Both the position numbers and the translations under genes were made by a program. From Pomphorhynchus laevis (Eukaryota; Acanthocephala; Palaeacanthocephala; Echinorhynchida; Pomphorhynchidae), in NCBI GenBank assembly GCA_012934845.2, contig WNNJ02000282.1:124001-188000 (forward strand): a DNA stretch of 64,000 bases. Reading direction: 5' to 3'. The notes beneath the pieces were generated by a model that worked only from the letters and a program-made list of their open reading frames with translations, did no database searches and had not been told where the DNA came from. Of the stretch, positions 54,338 to 64,000 are shown piece after piece (the first letter of the stretch is position 1; each line of letters opens with the position of its first letter).

Positions 54338-57300
54338 GTGTTGAACTCGGATTTTCAACAATTGACGTCCAACGTTTCCATGGATAAACTTCTTATACCT
54401 CAACCTTTCAATCTGGATCCAGACACATCAGATTGTCAAGACGAATGGATTCACTGGCGCCAAAAGCTACAAAATTTTTTCTCGTTGCAAGTCACAGTAA
54501 CAGATGACCAGAAACGATTTGTACTCATTAACTTACTGTCATCAAGACTTTACTTACTGATCAAAGATTCTAGAACATTCGACTCAGCCTTAAATATACT
54601 CGATATGCAATTTCAGAAGCCAGTTAACGCGGTTTTTAATAGATTTCAACTGCATACTTGTCGTCAAGATAAAACGATGAATATCCAGCAATATGTGAGA
54701 AAACTTGAAGAGTTGGCAACAAAGTGTAATTTTGAAGATGTCGATGCCGCAACTAACCGTCGAAGCCATATCATTGACGCCCTCGTCCATGGTCTACTAA
54801 ATTCTTATGTACGTGAGAGGATACTCGAATCGAATAAAACTGACTTCGATGAAATTGTTTTAATGGCATCATCTCTAGAGGCCGCACAACAACAAGCAGC
54901 CGTTTTTACTTCAAATGACGAGACAAGATCAATGCTAGCATCGGTTTCAGCGGACAACAATAACGAACCCTCCCATTCCGAATTCGATGATGACAAATCG
55001 ATTAACGCAGCCTTGCGAAACAAAATTACCAAACGCTGTTACTTTTGCGGTAATCATTATCACCCCCGCAGTAAGTGTCCTGCAAGAGACGTTACTTGCA
55101 ACATTTGTTCTAAACATGGTCATTTTGCCAAAGTCTGTCAATCAAAATTAAAATTTTCCACCTCGACTTCATCGGCGTTATGTTCCATGTCCAACTTAGA
55201 GGATCCAAGTTCATTGACTTCCATTACAATCAATGGTCAACAAATCGAATGTCTTCTAGATACGGGCAGTTCAGAAAATTTCATTGACACGAATATCGCA
55301 CATAAATTACAACTGACAACCACATCTTGCTGTAAAACAGTTTATATGGCGTCCTCCTCCTCTTGGGCCACAATTACAAAACAGTGCACAACAAACATTG
55401 AGTTGAATAAAAATACTTATCCACGCTGCCGTTTTTCATTGTTGTCGTCATTATGCGCTGATGCCATATTAGGCAGAGAATTCATGAAGGAACATGAATT
55501 CATAACGTTCCCATTCGGTGGAAATTTGCCTGGACTAACTCTCGCTAACATATCTCCAGCATCTGCCATAAAAATCCAGCCATTAACACTTTTTCCGAAT
55601 TTGCCGAAACATCTCATTCCAGTTGCCACGAAATCAAGAAGACAGACACTATCAAACGCCGAGTTTATTCGAAGCCAAGTAGCTAACTTACTCAAATCCG
55701 GCATTATTCGAGAAAGCAGATCGCCTTGGCGCTCACAAGTTCTTGTTGTTACAAATAGGAATGGTAGACAGAGAATGGTTGTCGACTACTCGCAAACTAT
55801 TAACCGATTCACATCTTTGGATGCCTACCCTCTTCCTAATATCGATGACCTCATTTCGAAGATTGCAACACATTCCGTGTTTTCGACGCTCGATCTTTCC
55901 AGTGCTTACTATCAGATTCCATTGCTGGAGGAAGATAAAAAATACACGGCTTTCGAAGCATCAGGACGTTTGTACGAATTCCAGCGAATTCCTTTTGGGC
56001 TTACAAATGCTGTTTCTGCTTTCCAACGAATCATGAATAACCTCATCGAACACTATCAACTTGAAGGAGTATTTGCTTACTTAGATGACATCATCGTGTG
56101 TGGAAATAGCACTGATGAACACGACAAAAGACTAGATCGTCTAACGACCATCGCTAATCAGCTCAACATCAAATTCTCTCCGGAAAAGTCGCGTTTGGGC
56201 AAGACACAACTCAATTTTTTGGGCTACCATATTCGACATGGTTGCATCAAACCTGACACTGAAAGAATTAAGCCATTTCTTACTTACCCGATTCCGGAAA
56301 ATCACACTTCACTACAGAGACTCCTCGGTATGCTCGCTTACTATTCGAGGTGGATCCCTTCTTTCTCGGCAAAGATACGCCCACTGGTAGAATCGAAAGA
56401 TTTTCCCCTCGATCGTGCTGTCATCCGACAGATAGAAGAAATAAAGTCGGAAATCTCGAATTCATTTTTATGTGCTTACAATCCGGATCTTTCCTTGACT
56501 GTTGAAACTGACGCCTCATATTCATCTATCGGCGCGGTGCTCAGTCAAAACAACTGCCCCGTCGCCTTCTATTCACGATCCTTGCCTAAAACAGCGTTGC
56601 GACAGTCGAGTGTGGAAAAGGAGGCTTACGCGATTGTGGAAGCTCTTAAATATTGGAAGCATTTCCTGCTAGGACGCTATTTCATTGTCAAAACCGATCA
56701 GAGGTCAGTGTCATTTATGTTTGATCAAAAACTGTCGAATCGCATAAAAAGTGACAAAATCGCTCGATGGAGAATTGAACTTGCACCTTACAATTTTGGC
56801 ATTGAATACCGGCCCGGACAATCAAATAAAGCTGCTGACGCAATGTCTAGGATAACATGTTCGTCTTGCAAAACAGTTAATGATCTTAAGATCTTGCATA
56901 ATTCATTGTGTCATCCGGGTGTCAGTCGATTACTTCACTACGTTCGTTCGCATGAGTTACCTTTTGACAAAAGTGACGTTGCGGACGTTGTCTCTTCGTG
57001 TCAAATTTGCGCCGAATTGAAGCCTCGATACGCTAGACCAGAAACAGCACATGTCATCAAGGCTACGCATCTATTTGAACGGCTAAGCATTGACTTTAAA
57101 GGCCCATTGATATCAACTACAGAAAACAAATATCTCCTTTGTGTCGTTGACGAATATTCTCGCTTTCCGTTCGCCATACCGTGTAAGGATACATCTTCTA
57201 TATCAGTCATCAATTGCCTGAATCAAATCTTCAGTGTTTTTGGTTACCCAGCCAACGTTCACAGTGACCAAGCAACATGTTTTCAATCCAACGAATTCCG

Positions 57301-58036
57301 AACGTATCTAAATTCTCGCGGTATTAGCTGCACCCGCAGTTCGTGCTACAACCCACGTGGTAACGGACAGGCCGAACGATTCGTTGGAATAATCTGGAAG
57401 ACAACCCAACTCGCCCTCAAAACTCACAGGAAAACACTGGCGGAATGGGAATTTGTTCTGCCATTGGTTTTGTCATCTTTGCGCAGCTTACTGTGTACCG
57501 CGATAGGGGAGACTCCACATCAACGACTATTTTCTTTCCCAAGGAATTCTTGTAACAAATGTATCGTTCCGAGATGGTTGGGAACAGGTGAAAACGTGCT
57601 TTTAAATCAGAATCCAATGTCTAAATCAAATCCGTTGTTTTCGCAGGCTGAAATCTTACAATCAAATGGTAACTACGCTACTATTCGGAAACCTTGCGGG
57701 AAAGAGATGAATGTGTCCGTAAGAAGACTGACCAGGTACCCTATTACAAATTCTAACATAGATAACGATATGCTACTGATTGATCGGACATCAGAAGGAG
57801 ACGGCATGCATTCAAAAACCGACTCGACAATCGTATCACGACAATCATTGAATGGAGCTGATAATATTACACAAGTTGGAATCGGTAACTATCGGAGTGA
57901 AGAGAATCAACAAGTCGAACATAATAGACTTCAAGAATTACGGCGTAGTCCTAGGGATAGAAGAACTCCGAAGTACCTAGACGATTATATAATCGGGGAA
58001 GACTGTGATAATCTAACATGTAATCATATTGTATAA
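54338..58036 (+). CDS. Gag-Pol polyprotein of the Ty3/gypsy element
   Basis: 1232 codons, no break. A gag-like region (about residues 20-200) is followed by two CCHC knuckles (CYFCGNHYHPRSKC, CNICSKHGHFAKVC), protease (CLLDTGSSENFID), RT (STLDLSSAYYQIPL, FGLTNA, YLDD at 56078-56089), RNase H (VETDASYSSIGAVLS, EKEAYAIVEAL, DAMSR), and integrase (H...H and SSCQIC zinc site, SIDFKGP, HSDQATCF, GNGQAERFVG with the D, D, E residues). Gag and Pol share one frame. The last 11 codons lie inside the 3' LTR. The second Met (54380, MDKLLIPQP) is an equally likely start. No chromodomain or env was seen. Confidence 0.9.
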   Translation: MLNSDFQQLTSNVSMDKLLIPQPFNLDPDTSDCQDEWIHWRQKLQNFFSLQVTVTDDQKRFVLINLLSSRLYLLIKDSRTFDSALNILDMQFQKPVNAVFNRFQLHTCRQDKTMNIQQYVRKLEELATKCNFEDVDAATNRRSHIIDALVHGLLNSYVRERILESNKTDFDEIVLMASSLEAAQQQAAVFTSNDETRSMLASVSADNNNEPSHSEFDDDKSINAALRNKITKRCYFCGNHYHPRSKCPARDVTCNICSKHGHFAKVCQSKLKFSTSTSSALCSMSNLEDPSSLTSITINGQQIECLLDTGSSENFIDTNIAHKLQLTTTSCCKTVYMASSSSWATITKQCTTNIELNKNTYPRCRFSLLSSLCADAILGREFMKEHEFITFPFGGNLPGLTLANISPASAIKIQPLTLFPNLPKHLIPVATKSRRQTLSNAEFIRSQVANLLKSGIIRESRSPWRSQVLVVTNRNGRQRMVVDYSQTINRFTSLDAYPLPNIDDLISKIATHSVFSTLDLSSAYYQIPLLEEDKKYTAFEASGRLYEFQRIPFGLTNAVSAFQRIMNNLIEHYQLEGVFAYLDDIIVCGNSTDEHDKRLDRLTTIANQLNIKFSPEKSRLGKTQLNFLGYHIRHGCIKPDTERIKPFLTYPIPENHTSLQRLLGMLAYYSRWIPSFSAKIRPLVESKDFPLDRAVIRQIEEIKSEISNSFLCAYNPDLSLTVETDASYSSIGAVLSQNNCPVAFYSRSLPKTALRQSSVEKEAYAIVEALKYWKHFLLGRYFIVKTDQRSVSFMFDQKLSNRIKSDKIARWRIELAPYNFGIEYRPGQSNKAADAMSRITCSSCKTVNDLKILHNSLCHPGVSRLLHYVRSHELPFDKSDVADVVSSCQICAELKPRYARPETAHVIKATHLFERLSIDFKGPLISTTENKYLLCVVDEYSRFPFAIPCKDTSSISVINCLNQIFSVFGYPANVHSDQATCFQSNEFRTYLNSRGISCTRSSCYNPRGNGQAERFVGIIWKTTQLALKTHRKTLAEWEFVLPLVLSSLRSLLCTAIGETPHQRLFSFPRNSCNKCIVPRWLGTGENVLLNQNPMSKSNPLFSQAEILQSNGNYATIRKPCGKEMNVSVRRLTRYPITNSNIDNDMLLIDRTSEGDGMHSKTDSTIVSRQSLNGADNITQVGIGNYRSEENQQVEHNRLQELRRSPRDRRTPKYLDDYIIGEDCDNLTCNHIV

Positions 58037-58083
58037 CTATATTCTAGATTGTTGAATAAAGCCTTATTTGGTTTATCATTACA
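58004..58083 (+). repeat. 3' LTR of the Ty3/gypsy element (80 bp)
   Basis: Identical to the 5' LTR. The purine run GGGGAAGA just upstream (57994-58001) could be the polypurine tract. It includes the gag-pol stop codon. Confidence 0.85.
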
Positions 58084-59690
58084 TAAAAGAAAGACAGTCG
58101 GAGGCAGAAATGCCAGTATCGTGTATGCGATGTGCGGGTGCATGAGCATAGATGAGGATGTCATTGGCGTATTGCATGACGTTAAAGGAGAAAGGTTTAA
58201 TAAACGGAGAGAGATCGCCAAGCAGAAGAGATAAAATCAGGGGACCTAGGACTGAACCTTGTGGGACCTCGCAAAAAATAGGGATGTGAGGGGAGGATGA
58301 TGAATTAAAACAGACGCGAAAGGAACGGTCGGAGAGATATGTGGCAAACCATGCTACGGAGGTGGAAGAAAATCCGTAATCTTAATGAAAGCGAGAAAGG
58401 AAGACGGAGTGGTCGATAATGTCGAAGGCGGAGGAGAGGTCGAGGGAGATGAGAACACTATATAGAGCCTTGTCTCGAGAAATGAGTAAGTCGTTGTACA
58501 CTTTTATGCATGCGATTTCTGTGGAGTGATTAGAGCGAAAAGCGGGTTGGAAAGGAGGGTACAGATTGGATGAGGAGAGATAAGCGTTGATTTGTATTAA
58601 GATGAGGCGTTCTAAGAGCTTAGAAAGAGTAGGGAGTAGTGAAATGGGGCGATAGCTAGAAGGAAGGGAGGGGTCGAGCGATTGTTTCTTAAGGAGGGGA
58701 CGAACGATTGCGGATTTCCAGTGTGAAGGGAAGATACGACTGCGGATGGACGAGTTAAACAAGGTTGTGAGAAATGGGGATATCGATGAGCATATAGATT
58801 TTAATATGTGAGTAGGCAGGGGATCGGCAGGTGAGGTTTTGTTGGGCAAGGACATGAGGACAGATGATACTTCTGTAGGTGATACTGGGAGAAGATGAAA
58901 GAGTTCCGGAAGGATGAGATTAGACTGGGCAGAGTGGGATAGGATGGAGACCGGGGTGTGAGAGAGCAACGTGGATACTTTGGTCTGGAAAATGACGAAT
59001 AATCATGGGGATTGATATTACACGGCGAAGAGGAGCGAGCAAGGATTGAGTTAAAAGTATGCCAGAGAGTCTTAGAGTTGAATGAAGTGATGATTTTATG
59101 CTGCCAGAAGGAGTTGCATTTGGTACGTAGTAGGTTGAGATGAGACCGGTGAAGAGCAAGATAGGTATCACGTAAAGACGTTGTGATCGAGCGGAAATCA
59201 CGTCTGAGAGAGCGGTGATATACTCGAAAAGCATGGCAGAGTCGACGCTTTGAGAGTAGGCATTGGATGTAAAACCATGGGGCACGGTGCAAGCGACGGT
59301 GTGGATGAGACCTAAAGGGCAAGAGAAGATCGAGAGTGGATGTGAGTTCAGTGTCGAAAAGAAAGGCGAGATCGTGAGGAGAGGAATATGTTAAGTGTGG
59401 ATAGGATAGAGACGATTTGAGTAAGGTAGAGCGTAGAAGGGATAGGTCAAGATTTCTCAAAGAGCGACGTAGGATTGTAGGTGTATGAGGAGGTGTGTTG
59501 TTGTGAGTGAGATCAAGGGTGATGAGAAAGTGATCGGATAGACCAGGATCGAAAATGGACAGTGAGGTGTAGGCTGCAAAATAATCGGGGACTACGATGA
59601 TGTTTCGATCCTGTAGACCAGGATCGATAATGGACAGTGAGGTGTAGGCAGCAAGATGATCGGGGACAGCAATGATGTACTGAAATTCCA
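58084..59690 (-). pseudogene. LINE-D copy 2, 5' part (endonuclease C-terminus + RT)
   Basis: Read leftwards: DPGLSDHFLI and linker (59600-59460), RTKCNSFWQHKI, LPVSPTEVSSVLMSLPNKTS, SYRPISLLPTLSKLLERLIL, LDLSSAFDIIDHS, GDLSPFIK equivalents and the catalytic box, which reads YAND instead of YADD (58160-58171). Frame breaks lie near 58940 and 58380. The 5' end is truncated near 59690 in a duplicated segment. The rest of the element is at 52545-53435. Confidence 0.85.
59541..59678. repeat. Imperfect tandem duplication at the LINE-D 5' break
   Basis: A 63-bp segment starting GACCAGGATCGA occurs at 59541-59603 and 59616-59678 with several differences. The level of divergence suggests that two different LINE-D copies were joined here. 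Confidence 0.8.
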
Positions 59691-59894
59691 GTACAACTGG
59701 ACTTTTAGTACACCGAATAATATTTTGTTGAAAAGTTAAGTCTAATATTGACCTAACATTTCAAATGTAGCCTTGGTATGTTCGATTGCGGGACAGTATG
59801 TACCAGTAGCTAAAAAATTACATTAATAAAAAACATAACAACCGTATAATTTTATTTAAATAATTAATAATTTTAATCACTAATCATTAGTCGT
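59691..59894. other. AT-rich spacer
   Basis: No gene is recognised between the broken 5' end of LINE-D copy 2 and the LINE-D' remnant. Confidence 0.4.
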
Positions 59895-60129
59895 TTGTGC
59901 ATTTTAATTCAAACGACACGTAATTCCTGGTTCAAAATTGATGAAGGATTCTGATAATAATTTGTGACTAAAGGAACTACGCTTCGCTATAGGGCAAATG
60001 TCGGTTAGATCATATATCTCTTGGTAAACAATCCAGACATAGACTTCCTGCTTTGACACATCAACAAGCTTTGCACACCATATTCTGCCCATTACAAAGA
60101 CAACAATTTAAAACTGACTTTAAGCTCAT
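59895..60129 (-). pseudogene. LINE-D' ORF1 remnant with CXC-like domain
   Basis: From the ATG at 60129 the minus strand reads MSLKSVLNCCLCNGQNMVCK, then, with a stop in place of Leu, CVKAGSLCLDCLPRD, and about 40 codons on YVSFELKC. These match the LINE-D' ORF1 at 45094 (CCQCNGRNVVCKSC, GKLCVDCLPGS, YVSFELKC). Stops and a frameshift disable it. It ends near 59895. Confidence 0.75.
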
Positions 60130-60395
60130 TAAGCGTAGAATGGCAATCGTAATAGTTTGTGTTTGTTTGTTCGGAGCAAGGGGCAAACGACCTTGAACCA
60201 ATACAATGTTTGCTTCCTCAACGCATGATAGACTCAATGTTCCACATTTCAGCATTGGTGATGGAAAAGTTGTTGTGATGCATTATTTCACGTGCGAGCG
60301 GACTAAGGCGAAATATAGATGCTTGAATAGTTTCGACTTAAGCTTACAAATTGTATTATTGTATTAACTTACAAATTGTATTAACAATACTATGT

Positions 60396-63345
60396 GTCTC
60401 TCCACTAGACTCTGTCACCACAACACACGGTTTCCGCCTCGGTCTCCTCAACACTAAATCTATTCTCAATAAATCCGATCTTATCCTCAACCTATTCACC
60501 AAGCAATCCATCGATCTCGTCTGCCTCACCGAATCCTGGCACTCAGATTCCGACACCTTTCCATTCTCCGTCTGCTCTCTACCGGTTGCTCCCTAGTCGA
60601 ATCCGCCCGCCCCCTCAGCTTCATGCCCTTCTAAATTCTCTAATCATGGCGGCATCGTCGCATTCGCGCGTCACCCGGCGTCTCTTCGCAAAATCAATCC
60701 CCCTTTCAGTCCTTGCTCTTTTGAATTGCTCATATGTCGTTATTCTAACCCGATCACTCTAGATCTCGCCATTGTATACCGTCCTGGTTCATCAGCTCCT
60801 ACTGCCTTATTTTTTACCGAACTCGCTGACCTCCTTTCTCATTGTTCTTTGTCCTCAATCCCTTCAATCGTTCTAGGCGACTTTAATATCCGCTTAGACC
60901 GCCCCTCTTCCACAGATTCCATCCGGTTCATCAACATTCTATCCAACAACAATTACAAACTAATATTTACTGCCCCCACACATATACTTGGTGGAGCACT
61001 CGACATCATCGTAGTCCCCGATTATTTTGCAGCCTACACCTCACTGTCCATCTCTGATCCTGGTCTATCCGATCACTTTCTTATCACCCTTGATCTCACT
61101 CACAACCACACCCCTCCTCACACACCTACAATCCTACGTCGCCCTTGGAGAAATCTTGACCTCTCCCTTCTCCGCTCTGCCTTACTCAAATCATCTCTAT
61201 CATCACCCACAATAACATATTTGTCTCCTCACGATCTCGCCCTTCTTTTCGACTCTGAACTCACATCCACTCTCGATATTCTCTTGCCCTTCAAGTCTCA
61301 CACACACCGTCGCTTGCACCGTGCCACATGGTTTGACATCCAATGCCTACTATCAAAGCGTCAACTCCGCCATGCTTTTCGAGTCTATCACCGCTCTTTC
61401 AGACGTGATTTCCGCTCGATCACTCCGTCTTTCCGTGATTCCTATCTTGCTCTTCGCCGGTCTCATCTCAACCTATTACGTACCAAATGCAACTCCTTCT
61501 GGCAGCATAAAATCATCATTTCATTCAACTCTAAGACTCTCTGGCATACTTTTAACTCAATCTTTGCTCGCTCCTCGTCGCCGTGCAACATCAATGCCAA
61601 TGATTATTCGTCATTTCTCCAGACTAAAGTATCCACGTTGCTCTCTCACACCCCGGTCTCCATCCTATCCCACTCTGCCCAGTCTAATCTCATCCTTCCG
61701 GAACTCTTTCATCTTCTCCCAGTATCACCTACAGAAGTATCATCTGTCCTCATGTCCTTGCCCAACAAAACCTCACCTGCCGATCCCCTGCCTACTCACA
61801 TATTAAAATCTATATGCTCATCGATATCCCCATTTCTCACAACCTTGTTTAACTCGTCCATCCGCAGTCGTATATTCCCTTCACACTGGAAATCCGCAAT
61901 CGTTCGTCCCCTCCTTAAGAAACAATCGCTCGACCCCTCCCTTCCTTCTAGCTACCGCCCCATTACAATACTGCCTACTCTTTCTAAGCTCTTAGAACGC
62001 CTCATCTTAATACAAATCAACGCTTATCTCTCCTCATCCAATCTGTATCCTCCTTCCCAATCCGCTTTCCGCTCTAATCACTCGACAGAAACCGCATGCA
62101 TAAAAGTGTACAACGACTTACTCATTTCTCGAGACAAGGCTCTATATAGTGTTCTCATCTCCCTCGACCTCTCCTCCGCATTCAACATTGTCGACCACTC
62201 CGTCCTCCTTTCTCGCCTTCGTTATGATTACGGCTTTTCTTCCTCCTCCGTAGCATGGTTCGCCTCATATCTATCCGACCGTTCCTTTCGCGTCTGTTCT
62301 AATTCATCATCCTCCCCTCCCATCCCTATTTTTTGCGGGGTCCCACAAGGTTCAGTCCTAGGTCCCCTGATTTTCTCTCTTCTGCTTGGCGATCTATCTC
62401 CGTTTATCAAACCTTACTCCTTTAAGGTCATGCAATACGCCGATGACATTCTTATCTATGCTCATGCACCCGCACATCGCATACACGATATCGGCATTTC
62501 TGCCTCGAACTGTTTTTTTTTCTATCTACAAACGTCTCTCCAATCTCCATCTCGTTCTAAACCCCGAAAAGTCCAAAATAATGTGGATCCTCCCCCGTAA
62601 ACCAGACATATCTCCTATCACTGTATATTTTGCCTCATCGATCATCCCCATAGTCCACAATCTCACTTTCTTAGGCTTCCATTTCGATAATCACATTTTC
62701 CTTAAACCCTTCGTCCGTGACAAGGTCCGCTCATCTAATTTTATTCTCCGTGACATCCGCCGTTTCCGCCCCCTTATCGACTTCCGTTCTTGTATGTCTC
62801 TTCTTTCATCGCTTCTTTTCCCTAAAATCGATTACTGCCTTAGCATTTTCGCCAATTCTCCAAAATCCATCATCCTACCCCTACAACGAATAATCAACAC
62901 CGCCGTTCGAGTGCTCTTTCGTCTCCGTCGCTTCGACCACACATCCACATATTTTGCCCAACTCTCCTGGCCCACCATCCACATCCGCATCAAACTCCGC
63001 CTTCTTCTCGTTACCTTTCGTCTCATCGCTGTCGGCTCCCCATCGTTCATCAAACTTCCTTTCTTAGACGATACTCGCCCCACCTCGCTATCGCTTCGTT
63101 CCTGTCATACCCTCTTACTCCACGTTCCTAACTACTCCAACAACTACGGTATCCGATCCTTCCTCGTCGCCGCCTCACTCGCCTGGAATCAACTTCCTCT
63201 CGACGTCCGCCGCGCCCCCTCGTTTATCACATTCAAACACCTCCTCCGTTCACACCTTCTCGACACCTGATTCACAGTCTTGTTTTGTTTTGGTCATGTA
63301 AGCGTGCGATGGCACGCATTTGCCACGTTTAAATAAATCCTTTTT
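60396..63345 (+). pseudogene. LINE-D copy 3: nearly complete ORF2 (APE endonuclease + RT)
   Basis: Endonuclease: LGLLNTKSILNKSDLIL, LTESWHSDSD, a frame break near 60590, VYRPGSSAPT, LGDFNIRLDRP, LGGALDI, SDHFLITL. RT (60726-62600, 624 codons): SYRPITILPTLSKLLERLIL, LDLSSAFNIVDHS, GVPQGSVLGPLIFSLL, catalytic YADD (62436-62447). A frame break in an eight-T run near 62520 separates the C-terminal part (to 63270: LGFHFDN, VLFRLRRFDHTSTYFAQLSW, AWNQLPLDVRRA). The 3' UTR carries the hairpin GCGTGC-GATG-GCACGC (63302-63317). This is the best-preserved LINE-D; only two frame breaks were seen. Confidence 0.9.
63302..63317 (+). other. LINE-D 3' UTR hairpin
   Basis: A 6-bp perfect stem with a 4-nt loop, kept with a different loop (CAGC on the listed strand) in copy 2 (52558-52573) and degraded in copy 1 (about 49727-49743). 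It is followed by ATTTGCCACG in all three. Probably the RNA signal recognised by the element's own RT. Confidence 0.65.
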
Positions 63346-63999
63346 TAATACAGACTAGTAATGATTGTTTTTTATAATGAGTGACTTTTAAATGTAATCA
63401 GTTGTTGACAAAATCTAATGTATAGTGTTGTTCGATCGATTGATTGAGTCGTTCAATCGTTGCTTGAGTCGTTAGATCGTTGTTTGAGTTGTAATTTGTG
63501 TATTTTATTGTATGTTACTATCTTGTAATTAGACTGAACAATTATAACTTTTTCTTCGTAATTTTTTTATAATAAATAATAAATATGATTTTTAAAAGAC
63601 AATAATTTTTCAAAATTTTTTTTTGATATCAGAAAGTTACAATGTACAGGTTACTAGCAAATCGGCCCTTATATTGTTATCATTATTAGACTTAGAACGT
63701 TATATATGATTTTCTGTGATCATCGGTTGTTCCATGTCTGCTTTATAAAATGTGTAAGGTTGCATAATTATTGGCATTTAAACAGTATTTGCTATTAATG
63801 TTGAAATACTTGATCGTAGGGTTCGTATGCAATAAATGAATAACTGCGAGTCATTCATACCTAAAATACTCGGATCCATACCTCATGTGGCCGATAATAT
63901 AATTGAATGAAAGGATGCATGCTCATTATATTTTAGATCTCAAACCTTAAAAAGTTTGAGATCAAAAATACATACAATTGCCTAATTCTCACAAACGTC
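63346..63999. other. AT-rich end of the window with an orphan LINE leader
   Basis: No coding region. The minus strand at 63556-63523 reads GAAGAAAAAGTTATAATTGT then TCAGTCTAATTACAA, a divergent copy of the leader at 40006 and 44949, followed (63470-63430) by CAACGATTGAACGACTCAA-like short repeats. The element it belonged to is not preserved. 63570-63999 shows nothing recognisable. Confidence 0.4.
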
Positions 64000-64000
64000 C

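Larger units (their letters stand above)
54233..58083 (+). mobile_element. Ty3/gypsy LTR retrotransposon, intact coding, 80-bp LTRs
   Basis: Two identical 80-bp direct repeats (TGTGATAATC...TATCATTACA) bound a single long gag-pol frame. The repeats start TG and end CA, as LTRs do. It is inserted in LINE-D copy 2: the left flank AGAGACGTTCGT and right flank GAAAGACAG correspond to adjacent LINE-D sequence. No target-site duplication is visible. Identical LTRs and an uninterrupted ORF suggest a young insertion. An 80-bp LTR is exceptionally short. Confidence 0.85.

Noticed and set aside
54338-58036. Endogenous retrovirus rather than retrotransposon.
   Set aside because: No envelope gene lies between integrase and the 3' LTR; the frame ends in the LTR.
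58049-58234. Small plus-strand ORF after the gypsy element.
   Set aside because: Antisense of the LINE-D catalytic region.

Overview
The window is eukaryotic and almost certainly from an animal. It is AT-rich and intron-bearing, and it carries exons of two recognisable animal genes: the 3' exon of a PAS-domain kinase (PASK-like, 3390-4248, +) and an ELL-associated factor (EAF-like, 13437-14171, -). Nearly everything else is transposable-element sequence, most of it broken by frameshifts, stops, truncations and nested insertions. The species cannot be named from the sequence. No rRNA, tRNA or CRISPR array was seen.

Retroelement families (labels used throughout). REL-A: non-LTR elements with a reverse transcriptase, a C-x-C-x7-H-x3-C knuckle and a restriction-like (PD-(D/E)XK) endonuclease, some with an N-terminal Cys-rich CXC-like domain; nine copies. 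REL-K: a second, divergent REL family; two copies. PLE-B: Penelope-like/YIDD reverse transcriptase without a visible endonuclease; many copies and shards. PLE-C and other GIY-YIG Penelope pieces. LINE-D: an APE-endonuclease LINE; three long copies. LINE-D': a CXC-domain ORF1 followed by an APE start. LINE-F: Jockey-like, with ORF1. There are also shards of RTE-like and other LINEs, one intact Ty3/gypsy element, one small MULE and one Ginger-like DNA transposon.

Layout. 1-9.1 kb: REL-A and PLE-B remnants around the PASK exon, then a minus-strand REL-A. 9.1-18.5 kb: PLE-B with a MULE inside it, an RTE shard, EAF, two head-to-head PLE-C copies and other PLE and LINE shards. 18.6-27 kb: REL-K, then Jockey-like LINE-F with a 10-bp target-site duplication, an inverted LINE-F shard, and REL-K again. 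27-35.4 kb: PLE pieces and REL-A. 35.4-49.7 kb: a plus-strand head-to-tail run of REL-A copies ending in LINE-D' and LINE-D, with a Ginger-like transposon between two of them. 49.8-63.3 kb: minus-strand REL-A, then one minus-strand LINE-D split by a PLE-B fragment, a 360-bp tandem repeat with a hammerhead-ribozyme-like core, and an uninterrupted 1232-codon Ty3/gypsy element. A plus-strand LINE-D closes the window.

Most notable: (1) the 360-bp tandem repeat with a permuted hammerhead core (53544-54180), resembling a retrozyme; (2) a Ty3/gypsy element with identical 80-bp LTRs whose putative primer-binding site is complementary to its own LTR, suggesting self-priming; (3) a CXC-like N-terminal domain and a 5' leader shared between REL-type and APE-type LINEs.
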